From positions 1 through 64,000 of the forward strand of contig PVNI01000024.1 in assembly GCA_003001795.1 (NCBI GenBank): a stretch of DNA of 64,000 nucleotides, written 5' to 3'. This DNA is from Actinomadura viridilutea. GTDB taxonomy: Bacteria > Actinomycetota > Actinomycetes > Streptosporangiales > Streptosporangiaceae. A program made the position numbers and the translations under genes. This document shows, piece by piece, positions 43,936 through 52,637 of the stretch. The notes beneath the pieces are model-generated. The model made no database searches. It saw only the letters and a list, made by a program, of their open reading frames with translations, and was not told the origin of the DNA. Position 1 is the first letter of the stretch; each line of letters begins with the position of its first letter.

Positions 43936-44310
43936 CTAAGCAGCCCACGCCTCCAGGGCCAACAGATCGCGCATCGACACCATGCCGACGCAGCGTCCGC
44001 CCTCGTACACCGGTAGATGCCGGATGCCCTCCTCCAGCATGCGGCGCGCGACGTCGAGGGAGTCCTCTTCCAGGGCGGCGGTCCTGATCTGCGTTGAGGC
44101 GTAGTCCGCGGCCCTCTGGGAAGTCGGGTCGGCTGATGCGGCCAGAGCGGTGACCAGGTCGCGCTCGGTGATGATTCCGACGAGGCGTTCACCGTCGAGC
44201 ACGGCCAGCGCGCCGACCTTGTGCTCCACCATCTGCCGCGCCACGTCGGCCAGCGGCTCGGTCGTCTGGCAACTGAAGACCATCGGCCGGTACACGTTCC
44301 TGATGAGCAT
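43936..44310 (-). CDS. Two-CBS-domain protein
   Basis: 124 residues from ATG 44310, with GGGAGGGACC directly upstream. A complete Bateman module: CBS1 about 8-60 (VARQMVEHKVGALAVLDGER, LVGIITERDLVTAL) and CBS2 about 72-122 (DVARRMLEEGIRHLPVYEGG, CVGMVSMRDLLAL). Such modules bind adenine nucleotides and report energy state. No effector domain is fused. It is typical of the small CBS proteins found beside USP genes in actinobacterial hypoxia or dormancy loci. Confidence 0.92.
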   Translation of the reverse strand: MLIRNVYRPMVFSCQTTEPLADVARQMVEHKVGALAVLDGERLVGIITERDLVTALAASADPTSQRAADYASTQIRTAALEEDSLDVARRMLEEGIRHLPVYEGGRCVGMVSMRDLLALEAWAA

Positions 44311-44817
44311 GGTCCCTCCCCGCTGGGTAGATCGCTTTCCCGGCCGGACGGGCACGCCTGACTGCCAGGTGCTCTCCGGCGGCCGCCCACGGGTGAGGCT
44401 GGCGTGCGGCACCACCTGCGACCGCACGCCCCAGGCAGCAGGACCGCCCTGCATCACCCCCGTGAGAAACCATCGTGGTGGCGGGCGGAGGCGACCACCC
44501 AGAGGCGAAGGTCCCGACTTGTCGCCATCAGCGGACACGGGCTTGCGCAGATTTTGAAACGACGGTTGCTGTCCGAACAGGCGACCGTTCCGTGTGTTCA
44601 ACCTGGAATTCGCCAAAGGAGACGGGAGCGCGCCCCGCGTGACCGGCGACCGCGCGAGGCCGGCGCCGCCAAAGCGTCTGTGCTGCGGTGCACGGTGCTG
44701 GAGCGACCTGCGGAGCCGAAGGGGGTTCGGCGGGAATGATCTTCAGACTAGGATGATCGCGAAGATTGCACGGTGTGGCCCGTGATCGTCAGTGAGCACG
44801 GCCGGTGAGGAGCGACG
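44311..44817. other. Intergenic, no supported gene
   Basis: Frames here lack domains and ribosome binding sites. The lower-GC segment at about 44730-44780, just upstream of the methyltransferase, probably contains its promoter. Confidence 0.45.
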
Positions 44818-45621
44818 GTGGCGGACGAGCGGCCTCGGTCGAGGGGCTTCGACCCGAATGTGCCGAACATTGCCCGCATGTACGACTACTACCTCGGTGG
44901 CAAGGACCACTATGAGGCCGACCGGGTGCGGGCGGAGGAGGCGAAGGCCGCCGACCCCACACTGCTGTCCACGATCAGGGCGAACCGGGCCTTCCTCGGA
45001 CGCGCGGTGCGCTACCTGGCCGAGCAGGGGATCGACCAGTTCCTGGACATCGGCACCGGCCTGCCCACGCAGCAGAACGTGCACCAGATCGCGCACTCGG
45101 TGAATCCGGACGCCCGCGTCGTCTACGTGGACTACGACGAGCAGGTCGTCGCGCACGCCCGGGCGCTGCTCGCCCGGTCGGAGAACGTCCGGATCGTCCA
45201 GGCCGACCTGCGCCGCCCCCGGGAGATCCTCGACCACCCGGACACCAGGGCGCTGCTGGACCTCTCCAAGCCGGTGGGGCTGCTGCTGGTGGCGACGCTG
45301 CACTTCATCCCGGACGAGGACGATCCGCCCGCCATCATGGCCGAGCTGCGCGACGCGCTGGCCCCGGGCAGCCACCTGGCGCTGACGCACGCCTCCGCCG
45401 ACGGCATCCCCGACGTGGTCGCGAAGGTCGTCGAGGTCTACAAGAAGACGTCCGCGCCCGGCACGCCGCGCACCCGCGAGCAGGTGATGGAGCTGTTCGG
45501 CGACTTCGAGCTGCTCGACCCCGGGCTGGTGTGGGCGCCGCTGTGGCGCCCCGAGGAGCCGGTGAGCCTTGAGGAGGCCGTGCGGATCTGGTTCTACGCC
45601 GGTGTCGGCCGCAAGCCCTGA
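44818..45621 (+). CDS. SAM-dependent methyltransferase, PF04672 (DUF574) family, copy 2
   Basis: 267 residues from GTG 44818, with GTGAGGAG upstream. Family marks: IARMYDYYLGGKDHYEADR, FLDIGTGLPTQQNVHQIA, VYVDYDEQVVAHARALL, and FGDFELLDPGLVWAPLWRP at the C-terminus. Same length as copy 1 at 27171 and closely alike in the first half. The acyl-CoA synthetase gene starts 43-64 bp downstream in the same orientation, so co-transcription is possible. Confidence 0.9.
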   Translation: MADERPRSRGFDPNVPNIARMYDYYLGGKDHYEADRVRAEEAKAADPTLLSTIRANRAFLGRAVRYLAEQGIDQFLDIGTGLPTQQNVHQIAHSVNPDARVVYVDYDEQVVAHARALLARSENVRIVQADLRRPREILDHPDTRALLDLSKPVGLLLVATLHFIPDEDDPPAIMAELRDALAPGSHLALTHASADGIPDVVAKVVEVYKKTSAPGTPRTREQVMELFGDFELLDPGLVWAPLWRPEEPVSLEEAVRIWFYAGVGRKP

Positions 45622-45684
45622 AATGTTGGCGGACCGCTCCCGATAGTTGATCGTTGGGGGAAAGTGACCGACGGGGAGGACGAG

Positions 45685-47244
45685 ATGGGAGCGACGACGG
45701 TCGGATCGGCGCTGGCGGACGCGGCGGCCCGCGGCGGGGTGTTCCTGCGCGACGGCGACGACGCCGTCACGTTCGAGGAGTTCGACGGGCTGGTCGACAG
45801 GGTCGCGGCGGGACTGCTGGCGCGCGGGATCCGGCGCGGCGACCGGATCGGACTGCTGGGCCTGAACACGCCGCAGTGGCTGGCCGCGTTCTTCGGCGCC
45901 GCGCGGATCGGCGCCGTCATCGTCCCGCTCAACGTCCGGTACCGGGAGCGGGAGCTGTCCTACATGCTGGGGCAGAGCGGCGCCCGCATGGTGATCTGCC
46001 TGGACGCCACGCCCGACTTCGACTTCGCGGCGTTCCTGGACGGCTTCCGCTCGCAGCTGCCCGGGGTGCGCGACTACGTGTTCTTCGGGAAGGGCTTCGC
46101 GGGCAGCACCGCGTTCGACGAGCTGGCCGCGACGCCGCCCGACGCGGCGCTGTCGGCGGCCCGCGACGAGGTCGCCCCGGACGACCCGCTGCTGATCCTC
46201 TACACCTCCGGCACGACCGGACGCCCCAAGGGCGCGGTGATCACCCATCGCAGCATCCTGGCCTCGGCGTCGGCCCAGGCCGAGCACCTCGGGTTGGGCG
46301 CCGGCGACGTGCAGCTCGGGCACCTGCCGTTCAACCACGTCGGCGGCATCACCTGCACCGTCATGACCGCGCTGGTCAGCGGCGGGTCGGTCGCGCTGGT
46401 GCCCGCGTTCGGCCCGGACGCGTCGCTGCGCGCGCTGGAACGCCACCGCGTGACCGTCCTGGCGGCGGTGCCGACGATGTACGTGCTGATGCTCGGCCAC
46501 GGCGACTTCGCCGACCGCGACGTGTCGTCGGTGCGCGTCTGCATCGCGGGCGGGTCCAACCTGGAACCGGCGCTGGCCGACCGGATCCGCCGCGGCTTCC
46601 CGAAGGCGTCGCTGTGCGGACTGTACGGGCTGTCGGAGTCGTCGGGCGCCTGCGTGCTGTCGCGCAGGGACGACACCCCCGAGACGGTGACCCGCACCCT
46701 CGGCGTGCCGATCGGCGACTTCGAGGCGCGGGTGGTCGGCCGGGACGGTGCCGTCCTGCCGCCCGGCGAGGCCGGCGAGCTGCAGATCCGCGGCGGCTGC
46801 GTGGCCGCCGGGTACTGGGAGATGCCGGAGGAGACCGCCGAGGCGTTCCTGCCGGACGGCTGGCTGGCCACCGGCGACATGGTGGAGATGGAGCCGTCCG
46901 GGCACCTGGTGCTGCGCGGCCGGAAGAAGGAGATGTACATCCAGGGCGGCTTCAACGTCTACCCCGTGGAGATCGAGAACGTCCTGACCGCGCACCCGAA
47001 GGTCGCGATGGCCGCCGGGATCGGCGTCCCCGACGACGTCCTCGGCGAGGTCGGCCGCTTCTACGTCGTGCCGCGGCCCGACGTCGAGCCGCCCACCGCC
47101 GAAGAACTCACCGAGTACTGCCGGGAGCGGCTCGCGGACTACAAGGTGCCCCGCCAGTTCGTGATCACCACCGACGTCCCGCTGACCCCCGTCGGAAAGA
47201 TCCACAAGGCTCTCCTCAAGGAGCGCTACCTGGCCGATTCGTAG
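45685..47244 (+). CDS. Acyl-CoA synthetase / AMP-binding (ANL) enzyme
   Basis: 519 residues from ATG 45685, chosen because GGGGAGG lies 5-6 bp upstream; GTG 45664 would add seven residues. ANL core motifs: LLILYTSGTTGRPKGAVITH (A3), GLYGLSESSGA (A5), GWLATGDMVEM (A7), GRKKEMYIQGGFNVYPVEIE (A8) and the adenylation Lys in PLTPVGKIHK (A10). It resembles FadD-like medium/long-chain or aryl-CoA ligases, which activate a carboxylic acid through an acyl-adenylate. No carrier-protein or reductase domain follows. It lies after a PF04672 methyltransferase and before an IS relic. Substrate unknown. Confidence 0.92.
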   Translation: MGATTVGSALADAAARGGVFLRDGDDAVTFEEFDGLVDRVAAGLLARGIRRGDRIGLLGLNTPQWLAAFFGAARIGAVIVPLNVRYRERELSYMLGQSGARMVICLDATPDFDFAAFLDGFRSQLPGVRDYVFFGKGFAGSTAFDELAATPPDAALSAARDEVAPDDPLLILYTSGTTGRPKGAVITHRSILASASAQAEHLGLGAGDVQLGHLPFNHVGGITCTVMTALVSGGSVALVPAFGPDASLRALERHRVTVLAAVPTMYVLMLGHGDFADRDVSSVRVCIAGGSNLEPALADRIRRGFPKASLCGLYGLSESSGACVLSRRDDTPETVTRTLGVPIGDFEARVVGRDGAVLPPGEAGELQIRGGCVAAGYWEMPEETAEAFLPDGWLATGDMVEMEPSGHLVLRGRKKEMYIQGGFNVYPVEIENVLTAHPKVAMAAGIGVPDDVLGEVGRFYVVPRPDVEPPTAEELTEYCRERLADYKVPRQFVITTDVPLTPVGKIHKALLKERYLADS

Positions 47245-47269
47245 CCCGCGTCGTCGAGAGCTCCTCGCC

Positions 47270-47850
47270 GTCTGAGCACGTCGACGACCTGGGAGTGCTG
47301 TTCGGACATGCTGGTGACGCGGCCGGCTGCGGCATGGCCCACGATGCCGATGTGGGATCGGTGGTAGCCGTCACCGGTCGAGCCAGTCGCAGAAGGCGGC
47401 CTGCCGTTCGGCTGCTTGTGAGACGGACTGGTCGTAGGCCCATTCCCAGCTTGGCGCATGTGGTGCGCCGGATGGTCGTGGGTAGGCCAGGCGTTCGGTA
47501 AGGACGCGTCGAGGTGGTCATCGGCGCCCTTTGGCCAGCCGGTTGCGGATCCGGTCGGCGCGTTCTGGGATGGTGGCGCCGATACCACGGCGGTGCGGTC
47601 AGGCGCGGATGGCGCGGGGTGCAGCCCTTGTCCGCGACCAGGTGGCCGGGCGGCACGCGGTAACGTCGCTGGCGGTCACCACCACCCCAGCGGGCGTCCT
47701 CTGCCGTCGCGGGCCAGGCGGATCTCGCTGGTCGATCCTCCCCGCGATCGGCCGTGCGCCGGACGCTCTCTTTCGGGCGTCGGCGGCGTGCTGGTGGGCG
47801 CGCACGATGGTGGAGTCCAGTGACAGCCAACCAGTTGATGGCGGCGCGTC
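47270..47850 (-). pseudogene. Decayed IS5-family transposase (relic 1)
   Basis: Reading leftward from about 47850, pieces of an IS5-type transposase appear in different frames: WLSLDSTIVRAHQHAADARK, then RLARDGRGRPLG, then LVADKGCTPRHPRL and DRIRNRLAKGR. These correspond to consecutive blocks of intact IS5-family transposases (DSTIVRAHQHAA, K-I-H-L-A-x-D-G-R-G-R-P-L, VLADKAYSSRAIRA and the D-x-I-x-N-R block). Several frameshifts disrupt it, and neither terminal inverted repeats nor a complete N-terminus was found. Confidence 0.8.
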
Positions 47851-47912
47851 AACGGGCCGTGTCAGTGCTCGCCCTCTCAGCGGGACGCGTCAGTAGGAGA
47901 CGAGAAAAGGCG

Positions 47913-48746
47913 TCAGGGCTTGCGGGCGACGCCCCCGAGGACCCCCTCGTCGGAGGGCGTCTCGAACGGGCTCGGGTCGGGGCGCCATTCGTTGATGGGG
48001 ACGACGCCGGGCTCGACCAGCTCCAACCCGTCGAAGAGCCGTTCGATCTGCTCGGGGCGCCGCAGGTGGTACGGCGCGGCACCCCCCTCGTTGTAGCGGC
48101 GTGTGGCCTCCACGTTCGCCGGATTGGTGTCGGTGCTGTCGTTGAGCGCCAGGTAGCTGCCGGACGGCAGGGCGTCCATCAGGCCCCGGATGATCGACCG
48201 CGCCTCCTCGTCGTCGCCCTCGTTGCTGACGTGGCCGAGGATCTGCATCAAGATCAGCGCGATCGGCTTGTCGAAGTCCAGCGTCTTGGCGGCCTCGCGC
48301 ATGATGGTGTCGGGGTCGTGCAGGTCCGCCTCGATGTAGCTGGTGGCGCCCTCCGGGCTGCTGGTCAGCAGCGCGTTGGCGTGGACCAGCACGAGCGGGT
48401 CGTTGTCGACGTAGACGATCCGCGACTCGGGGGCCACCCGCTGGGCGATCTCGTGCGTGTTGTCGACGGTGGGCAGGCCGGTGCCGATGTCCAGAAACTG
48501 CCGGATCCCCGCCTCGCCCGCCAGGAAGCGCACCGCGCGGCCGAGGAAATACCGCGACGCGCGGGCCAGATCGGTGATGCCGGGGTAGATCCGGCGGAAC
48601 GCCTCGCCCGCCTCCCGGTCGACCGGGTAGTTGTCCTTCCCGCCCAGCCAGTAGTTCCAGATCCGCGCCGAATGCGGCACAGTCGTGTCGATCTTGGGGT
48701 GCCCGGTGCCCGGTCCTTCGGGGGCGGGCGTGTCGTTGTCGGTCAC
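47913..48746 (-). CDS. SAM-dependent methyltransferase, PF04672 (DUF574) family, copy 3
   Basis: 277 residues from GTG 48746, preceded by a strong GAGGAGGGTG. Family marks: ARIWNYWLGGKDNYPVDREA (Trp replaces Asp/Tyr of the MYDYYLGG block), QFLDIGTGLPTVDNTHEIAQ, IVYVDNDPLVLVHANALL and FDGLELVEPGVVPINEWRP. It is the most diverged of the three copies here and lies on the opposite strand, next to the IS relic. Monocistronic; substrate unknown. Confidence 0.9.
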   Translation of the reverse strand: MTDNDTPAPEGPGTGHPKIDTTVPHSARIWNYWLGGKDNYPVDREAGEAFRRIYPGITDLARASRYFLGRAVRFLAGEAGIRQFLDIGTGLPTVDNTHEIAQRVAPESRIVYVDNDPLVLVHANALLTSSPEGATSYIEADLHDPDTIMREAAKTLDFDKPIALILMQILGHVSNEGDDEEARSIIRGLMDALPSGSYLALNDSTDTNPANVEATRRYNEGGAAPYHLRRPEQIERLFDGLELVEPGVVPINEWRPDPSPFETPSDEGVLGGVARKP

Positions 48747-48927
48747 GGAACACCCTCCTCGAGGGAAAGCCGGGCATCTCTGACCGATTATGGCTTACCG
48801 GGCACGCAGGCGTCCTGTTCTGGCCACATCAGGCGACGAGACGGCCGCCGATCCGAGCGCGGCCGCGCCCGGCTGCCTGTGCGCGAGCCCAGGGCGAGCG
48901 GCCCGGCCGCGCCGGACGCCGGCGTGG

Positions 48928-49551
48928 TCAGACCCGGCCCGCATGCCCCACCGCTGCGGGCGTCGGCGGGGTCCAGGCCCAGGCGCGGGTACGGGTCTCC
49001 TTGCTGACGACGTCCAGCGGACGGTACGCGGCGGGGTCGACGAGACCGCCGGTGTCGGTGGCGTCGGTGTACAGGCGGTCCGAGACGATCATCGCGAGGG
49101 CGCCCGCGGCGGCGTCGGCGAACTCCTTGAACGCCGGCGCCTCCAGCAGTCGGAACAGGTGGACGAGCGCGGGGCCCGCGACGCCGTGGGCGTCGGGGTG
49201 GACCTGGCCGATGTGCACGGCCAGGCGCAGCCTCAGCCGCGTGGCGGGGCCCGCCAGCCGGTTGTGGCGGCGCAGCACGGCGGTCAGATGGTGCGCGAAG
49301 GGGTCCAGCAGGCGGTCGGCGGCCACGCTGGGCGGGGCGATGAACAGCGCCCCGTCCCCGCGGTCCTCGTGATAGCACGAGCCCCACGGCACGCCGGTGA
49401 TCCGGCACGCCTGGTCGATCAGCGCGTACATCGCGCGGCGCAGATAGAGGTGGGTCTGGGGGTCGCGACGAGTGCCGAACCCGCAGATGTCGAGGGCGGC
49501 CAGCGTCGTGGTCGGGGACGGGGCGGCCAGCCAGGCGGGGTGAGCGGTCAT
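48928..49551 (-). CDS. Minimal class III nucleotide-cyclase-like protein
   Basis: 207 residues from ATG 49551, overlapping the stop of the upstream gene by 4 bp. The fold markers of class III cyclases are visible in order: the beta1 metal site LAALDICGFG (Asp at about 21), the hairpin RGDGALFIAPP (second metal Asp at about 66), VHIGQVHPDAHGVAGPALVH, and a helix LFRLLEAPAFKEF where cyclases have V-N-x-A-x-R-L. Both metal aspartates are kept, but the Asn of the transition-state pair is not evident. No sensor or effector domain is fused. It may be a genuine nucleotide cyclase or a non-catalytic relative. Confidence 0.65.
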   Translation of the reverse strand: MTAHPAWLAAPSPTTTLAALDICGFGTRRDPQTHLYLRRAMYALIDQACRITGVPWGSCYHEDRGDGALFIAPPSVAADRLLDPFAHHLTAVLRRHNRLAGPATRLRLRLAVHIGQVHPDAHGVAGPALVHLFRLLEAPAFKEFADAAAGALAMIVSDRLYTDATDTGGLVDPAAYRPLDVVSKETRTRAWAWTPPTPAAVGHAGRV

Positions 49552-49847
49552 GCCGAGGTCTCCGGGAACGGGGCGGTGCGGTCGGCGGGCGGGACGTCCT
49601 CGTCGGGCTCGCTCCAGAACTCGATGAGCTCGTCCTCGGTCATCTCCTGCAGGGGACGGGTCGGCGCGGGCCGGGCGGTGCGCAGCTCCCACATGGCGAT
49701 CAGCAAGAGGAGCAGCTGGTCGTCCTCGGTGAACTGCGCGGTCCTGGCGGTGGCGGCGGGCACGGCCTGCGGGCTGAAGCGCACCCGGTGGCGGCGGCCG
49801 GTGAAGCGGCAGCCGCGGGGGAAGGGGGCCGGTCGGCGGAAGGACAT
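49548..49847 (-). CDS. Small acidic-tailed protein coupled to the cyclase-like gene (99 aa)
   Basis: 99 residues from ATG 49847. A basic N-terminus (MSFRRPAPFPRGCRFTGRRH, about 1-25) precedes a leucine-rich helix (EDDQLLLLLIAMWELR, about 41-56) and an acidic C-terminal half (EMTEDELIEFWSEPDEDVPP). No known domain. Its TGA overlaps the next ATG (ATGA), so the cyclase-like protein is translationally coupled to it, implying a shared task. GAAGCGC-rich upstream sequence contains a weak AAGGA site. Confidence 0.6.
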   Translation of the reverse strand: MSFRRPAPFPRGCRFTGRRHRVRFSPQAVPAATARTAQFTEDDQLLLLLIAMWELRTARPAPTRPLQEMTEDELIEFWSEPDEDVPPADRTAPFPETSA

Positions 49848-50245
49848 GGCGGACTGGTCCTTGCTGGTCGGTGGACGGACGCCGACAAGTAGGCCAGATT
49901 GCGGCCGCCCGCGAAGCGCTCTCTGGCCGATCGGAAGCGAACGGAACAGTTCACCGCACCGTGACCCCGCCGAAAGCGGACAAATGGCGATACCTGTCGT
50001 ATGTGCGGGTGAATTCACTTTGGTTACTGGGCGGTTTGTGTCGTATGACGCACAAGTTTGCTCCGCGTCGTTCCGTTGTGATCCGCTTTGTTCCTCCGCG
50101 TCGGTGACCTGCCGTCTTAGCGACGTAACGGAACAATCTGGAGCGATGGGGATATGGGTGTTGAACCATCCGGAACGGGCGCCAAGTGAGACCATTCAGT
50201 CCACCATTAACGATCAAGTAAAATGATCATGTAAGGGTCGGTGCG
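49848..50245. promoter_or_regulatory. AT-richer divergent promoter region
   Basis: About 400 bp between the leftward small gene and the rightward Sel1-type gene, much lower in GC than the rest (notably 50010-50245). It contains repeated short words (TGTCGTATG at about 49997 and 50039; CCGCGTCG at 50066 and 50096) and an imperfect inverse pair, CGTTCCGTTGTG (about 50071) against GTAACGGAACAA (about 50125). These could be regulator sites. No gene. Confidence 0.45.
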
Positions 50246-51340
50246 ATGACGACCGTTCATTCCGATGACAACGCCGTCGATCGGCTCATCCGGGACCTCG
50301 CCCGGTTCAGGCACGCGTGCGGCTCGCCCGCCTACCGTGAGCTGGAAAGGCTGGCGCAGGAGGTCCTGCGGCGCCACAAGAGGCGGATGCCGCTGCTGCT
50401 GCCGCTGTCGCTCACGGCGATCAGCGACGTGTTCAACCGCAAACGCCTCGGGCCGCCGCGCTGGGGATGGGTGGCCACCCTGGTGCTGACCTGCCTGCAC
50501 TACGCCGAGCAGACGGGCGTGCGCCCCGACTACCCGGGCCCGACCGACCTGCGGGAATGGCACGTCCGCTATCAGGCGATGCGCGCCGAGCTGGACCGCC
50601 TGCCGCCGGAGGAGGCCGGTGAGGAGGCCGCGCCCGCGCCGCGGGCGGCCGAGGCGCAGATCGCCCAGAAGGTGCCGGTCGACGCCGTGCCGGCCGCCGG
50701 CGGGGGCGTCCCTCCCGTCCCGCCCGCCCCGCCGGGCGGAACCGGGCGGCCCGCTCCGCAAGAACCGCAGGTGCTGCGCCCGGAAGACATGCGCGACGAC
50801 AGGCTGCTCCAGAGCCTGGACGAGCTGCCCGCCATGCAGTCCATGTCGCACCAGCGGTACAACGAGCTGTTCGGCCGGCACGGCGTGGAACTGCTGACCG
50901 CCGCCGAGCGCGGCGACCCCGAGGCCAAGTGCAGGCTTGGCATCCTGCTGCTGTGCCGGGACCATCCCGCCGAGGCGGAGGCGTGGCTGGCGTCGGCGGC
51001 GGACGCGGGCGACGAGACCGCCCGGATCCTGGTCGCCGCCCGTCCAAGCCGGCGGCGTCAGCTCGCCGCCGAGATCGCCTACGACCTCACGCTTCCCGGC
51101 TACCGTCAAGATCGCGACGCCGACGCCGCCCGCCCGTCCCCGCGCGGCGCCGAGGTCTACTACTACGCCGCGGCGGTCGCGGGGCACTCGGGCGCCATGA
51201 TCCGCCTCGGGCTGATCTACGAGGCCCGCGGCGACTATGTCAGCGCCCTCGCGGTCTTCACCGACGCGCTGCGGTTCGGCCACCCCGACGCCCGCGCCCA
51301 CCTGGAGCGTCTCGACGAGCAGATCGGCCGGACGCCCTGA
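50246..51340 (+). CDS. Sel1/TPR-repeat protein with N-terminal helical domain
   Basis: 364 residues from ATG 50246 (AAGGG upstream). An N-terminal helical domain (about 1-115), including SLTAISDVFNRKRLGPPRW and GWVATLVLTCLHYAEQ, looks like the XRE-type regulators of actinomycetes that carry C-terminal repeats. A Pro/Ala-rich linker (about 125-175) follows. Then come Sel1-like/TPR helices from about 215: AAERGDPEAKCRLGILLLCR, AEAWLASAADAGDETARILV, and near the end AAVAGHSGAMIRLGLIYEAR. It is probably cytosolic and protein-binding. It is not translationally linked to YoaK downstream (100 bp). Confidence 0.7.
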   Translation: MTTVHSDDNAVDRLIRDLARFRHACGSPAYRELERLAQEVLRRHKRRMPLLLPLSLTAISDVFNRKRLGPPRWGWVATLVLTCLHYAEQTGVRPDYPGPTDLREWHVRYQAMRAELDRLPPEEAGEEAAPAPRAAEAQIAQKVPVDAVPAAGGGVPPVPPAPPGGTGRPAPQEPQVLRPEDMRDDRLLQSLDELPAMQSMSHQRYNELFGRHGVELLTAAERGDPEAKCRLGILLLCRDHPAEAEAWLASAADAGDETARILVAARPSRRRQLAAEIAYDLTLPGYRQDRDADAARPSPRGAEVYYYAAAVAGHSGAMIRLGLIYEARGDYVSALAVFTDALRFGHPDARAHLERLDEQIGRTP

Positions 51341-51440
51341 ACCGGACCGCGGCGATCCGCCTTCGAGGCCCCGGCGCGATGGAGGGCCGCCCGCGGGAAA
51401 CCACAAGGAACGAGCCGGCACGTGCGACGTCGGGGGCGCT

Positions 51441-52118
51441 GTGACCAGAATCGCCGAGAGAGACCTGCCCAGGGGGACGGCCCTGGTCACCATGGCGCTC
51501 GCGGCCTGCGCGGGCGCCGTGGATCTGCTGGCGTTCGCCGGCCTCGGCGGCGTGTTCGCCGGGGTCGTGACCGGCAATCTCGTCGTCGCCGGCGCGGGCA
51601 TCGGCACCGGCGGCTTCGGCAAGATCGGCAGCGCCGTCCTGGCCACCGCCGGGTTCACCGCGGGCCTGGTCGCCTGGTCGCGCCTGTGGCGGCGCCGGCC
51701 TCGGGCGATCCTCGGGCAGCTCGCGGCCGAATTCGCGGTCCTGGCGGTCGTGGCGGGCGGCTGGCTGGCGGCGCGGGGACGGCCGGGGCCGGTCGCGGCG
51801 CAGCTTCTGCTCGTCCTGCTGGCCACGGCGATGGGCGGGCAGAGCATCACCGCGCTCAGGCTCCACTCGGTCACCACCTACATGACGGGGATGATCACGG
51901 GGGCGCTGCACGACCTGGTGACCGGGCGGTCCGCCGACCCCCTCGCCGCGCTGCGCCAGATCGCCGCCTTGGTGGCCGGCGCGATGCTCGCCTCGGCCGT
52001 GTTCGTGGTCGCCAGAGGGGCCGTCGCGCTCCTGCCGGCCGGCCTGGTCGCCGCGGCCATCGTCGTGCGCCTGCTGGGCGAACGCGCCGCCGCCCGGCGC
52101 CGGCGGACGGTCCGCTGA
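51441..52118 (+). CDS. YoaK/DUF1275 family membrane protein
   Basis: 225 residues from GTG 51441. Six hydrophobic segments and the family motifs ACAGAVDLLAFAGLGGVFAG (helix 1), VTGNLVVAGAGIG (helix 2) and SVTTYMTGMITGALHDL (helix 5). DUF1275 proteins occur widely in bacteria; their transported substrate, if any, is not known. Size is normal. It is separated by 135 bp from the next regulator gene and is probably monocistronic. Confidence 0.87.
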   Translation: MTRIAERDLPRGTALVTMALAACAGAVDLLAFAGLGGVFAGVVTGNLVVAGAGIGTGGFGKIGSAVLATAGFTAGLVAWSRLWRRRPRAILGQLAAEFAVLAVVAGGWLAARGRPGPVAAQLLLVLLATAMGGQSITALRLHSVTTYMTGMITGALHDLVTGRSADPLAALRQIAALVAGAMLASAVFVVARGAVALLPAGLVAAAIVVRLLGERAAARRRRTVR

Positions 52119-52253
52119 CCGCCCGCCGTCGAGAGCCGGCCCGGTTGCGGCGTGCGCGGGCGCGGAACACTCCTCGACGAATGCAGTCGAATACCTGAAC
52201 TATCGTTCATTCAACGCGCGCACTCTCCCCGCGCCCGGCCAAGAGGTGATCAT

Positions 52254-52637
52254 GTGGGCACCCCCGCGGAACGCGACGGGAAGACCTGGACGTTCCTGAC
52301 CAACCACGCCCGAGTCCTGATCCATATCGCCCGCAACCCGCAGGCCCGCATCCGCGACATCGCCGCCGCCGTCGGCATCACCGAACGGGCCACCCAGGTG
52401 ATCCTCAACGACCTGGAAGAAGCCGACTACCTCACCCGCACCCGCGTCGGCCGCCGCAACACCTACACGATCAATCCGGACCGGCCGTTCCGCCACCCCG
52501 CCGAGCAGGACCAGCAGATCAACGCGCTCACCTCCCTGTTCACCCGTCACGACGAGGCGCGGTACGCACCGGTTGGGGACGAGCGCGCATCCCTCCGCGG
52601 CCCGGCCGCAGAACAGGCGCCGCCCAATGAGCACTGA
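52254..52637 (+). CDS. Winged-helix DNA-binding protein
   Basis: 127 residues from GTG 52254 (GAGGTG upstream). One winged-helix domain (about 8-75): FLTNHARVLIHIARNPQARI, then RDIAAAVGITERATQVILND and LEEADYLTRTRVGRRNTYTI. This is the MarR/ArsR-like wHTH that often accompanies STAS proteins in actinomycetes. A variable C-terminal tail follows. Its last 11 bp overlap the STAS gene start, so both are translated together, and it may set expression of that anti-anti-sigma factor. Confidence 0.8.
   Translation: MGTPAERDGKTWTFLTNHARVLIHIARNPQARIRDIAAAVGITERATQVILNDLEEADYLTRTRVGRRNTYTINPDRPFRHPAEQDQQINALTSLFTRHDEARYAPVGDERASLRGPAAEQAPPNEH

Noticed and set aside
40280-44310. Treating the USP/CNB/CBS cluster as an anti-phage cyclic-nucleotide system
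   Set aside because: There is no effector (nuclease, TIR, transmembrane toxin) and the CNB lacks a fused domain; a stress or dormancy role fits better.
44594-44785. 63-codon frame before PF04672 methyltransferase copy 2
   Set aside because: No ribosome binding site and a Cys/Arg-rich product typical of non-coding high-GC DNA.
47913-48746. Reading the PF04672 proteins as phage or plasmid methyltransferases
   Set aside because: All three have intact family motifs known from actinomycete chromosomes, and no phage or plasmid genes adjoin them.
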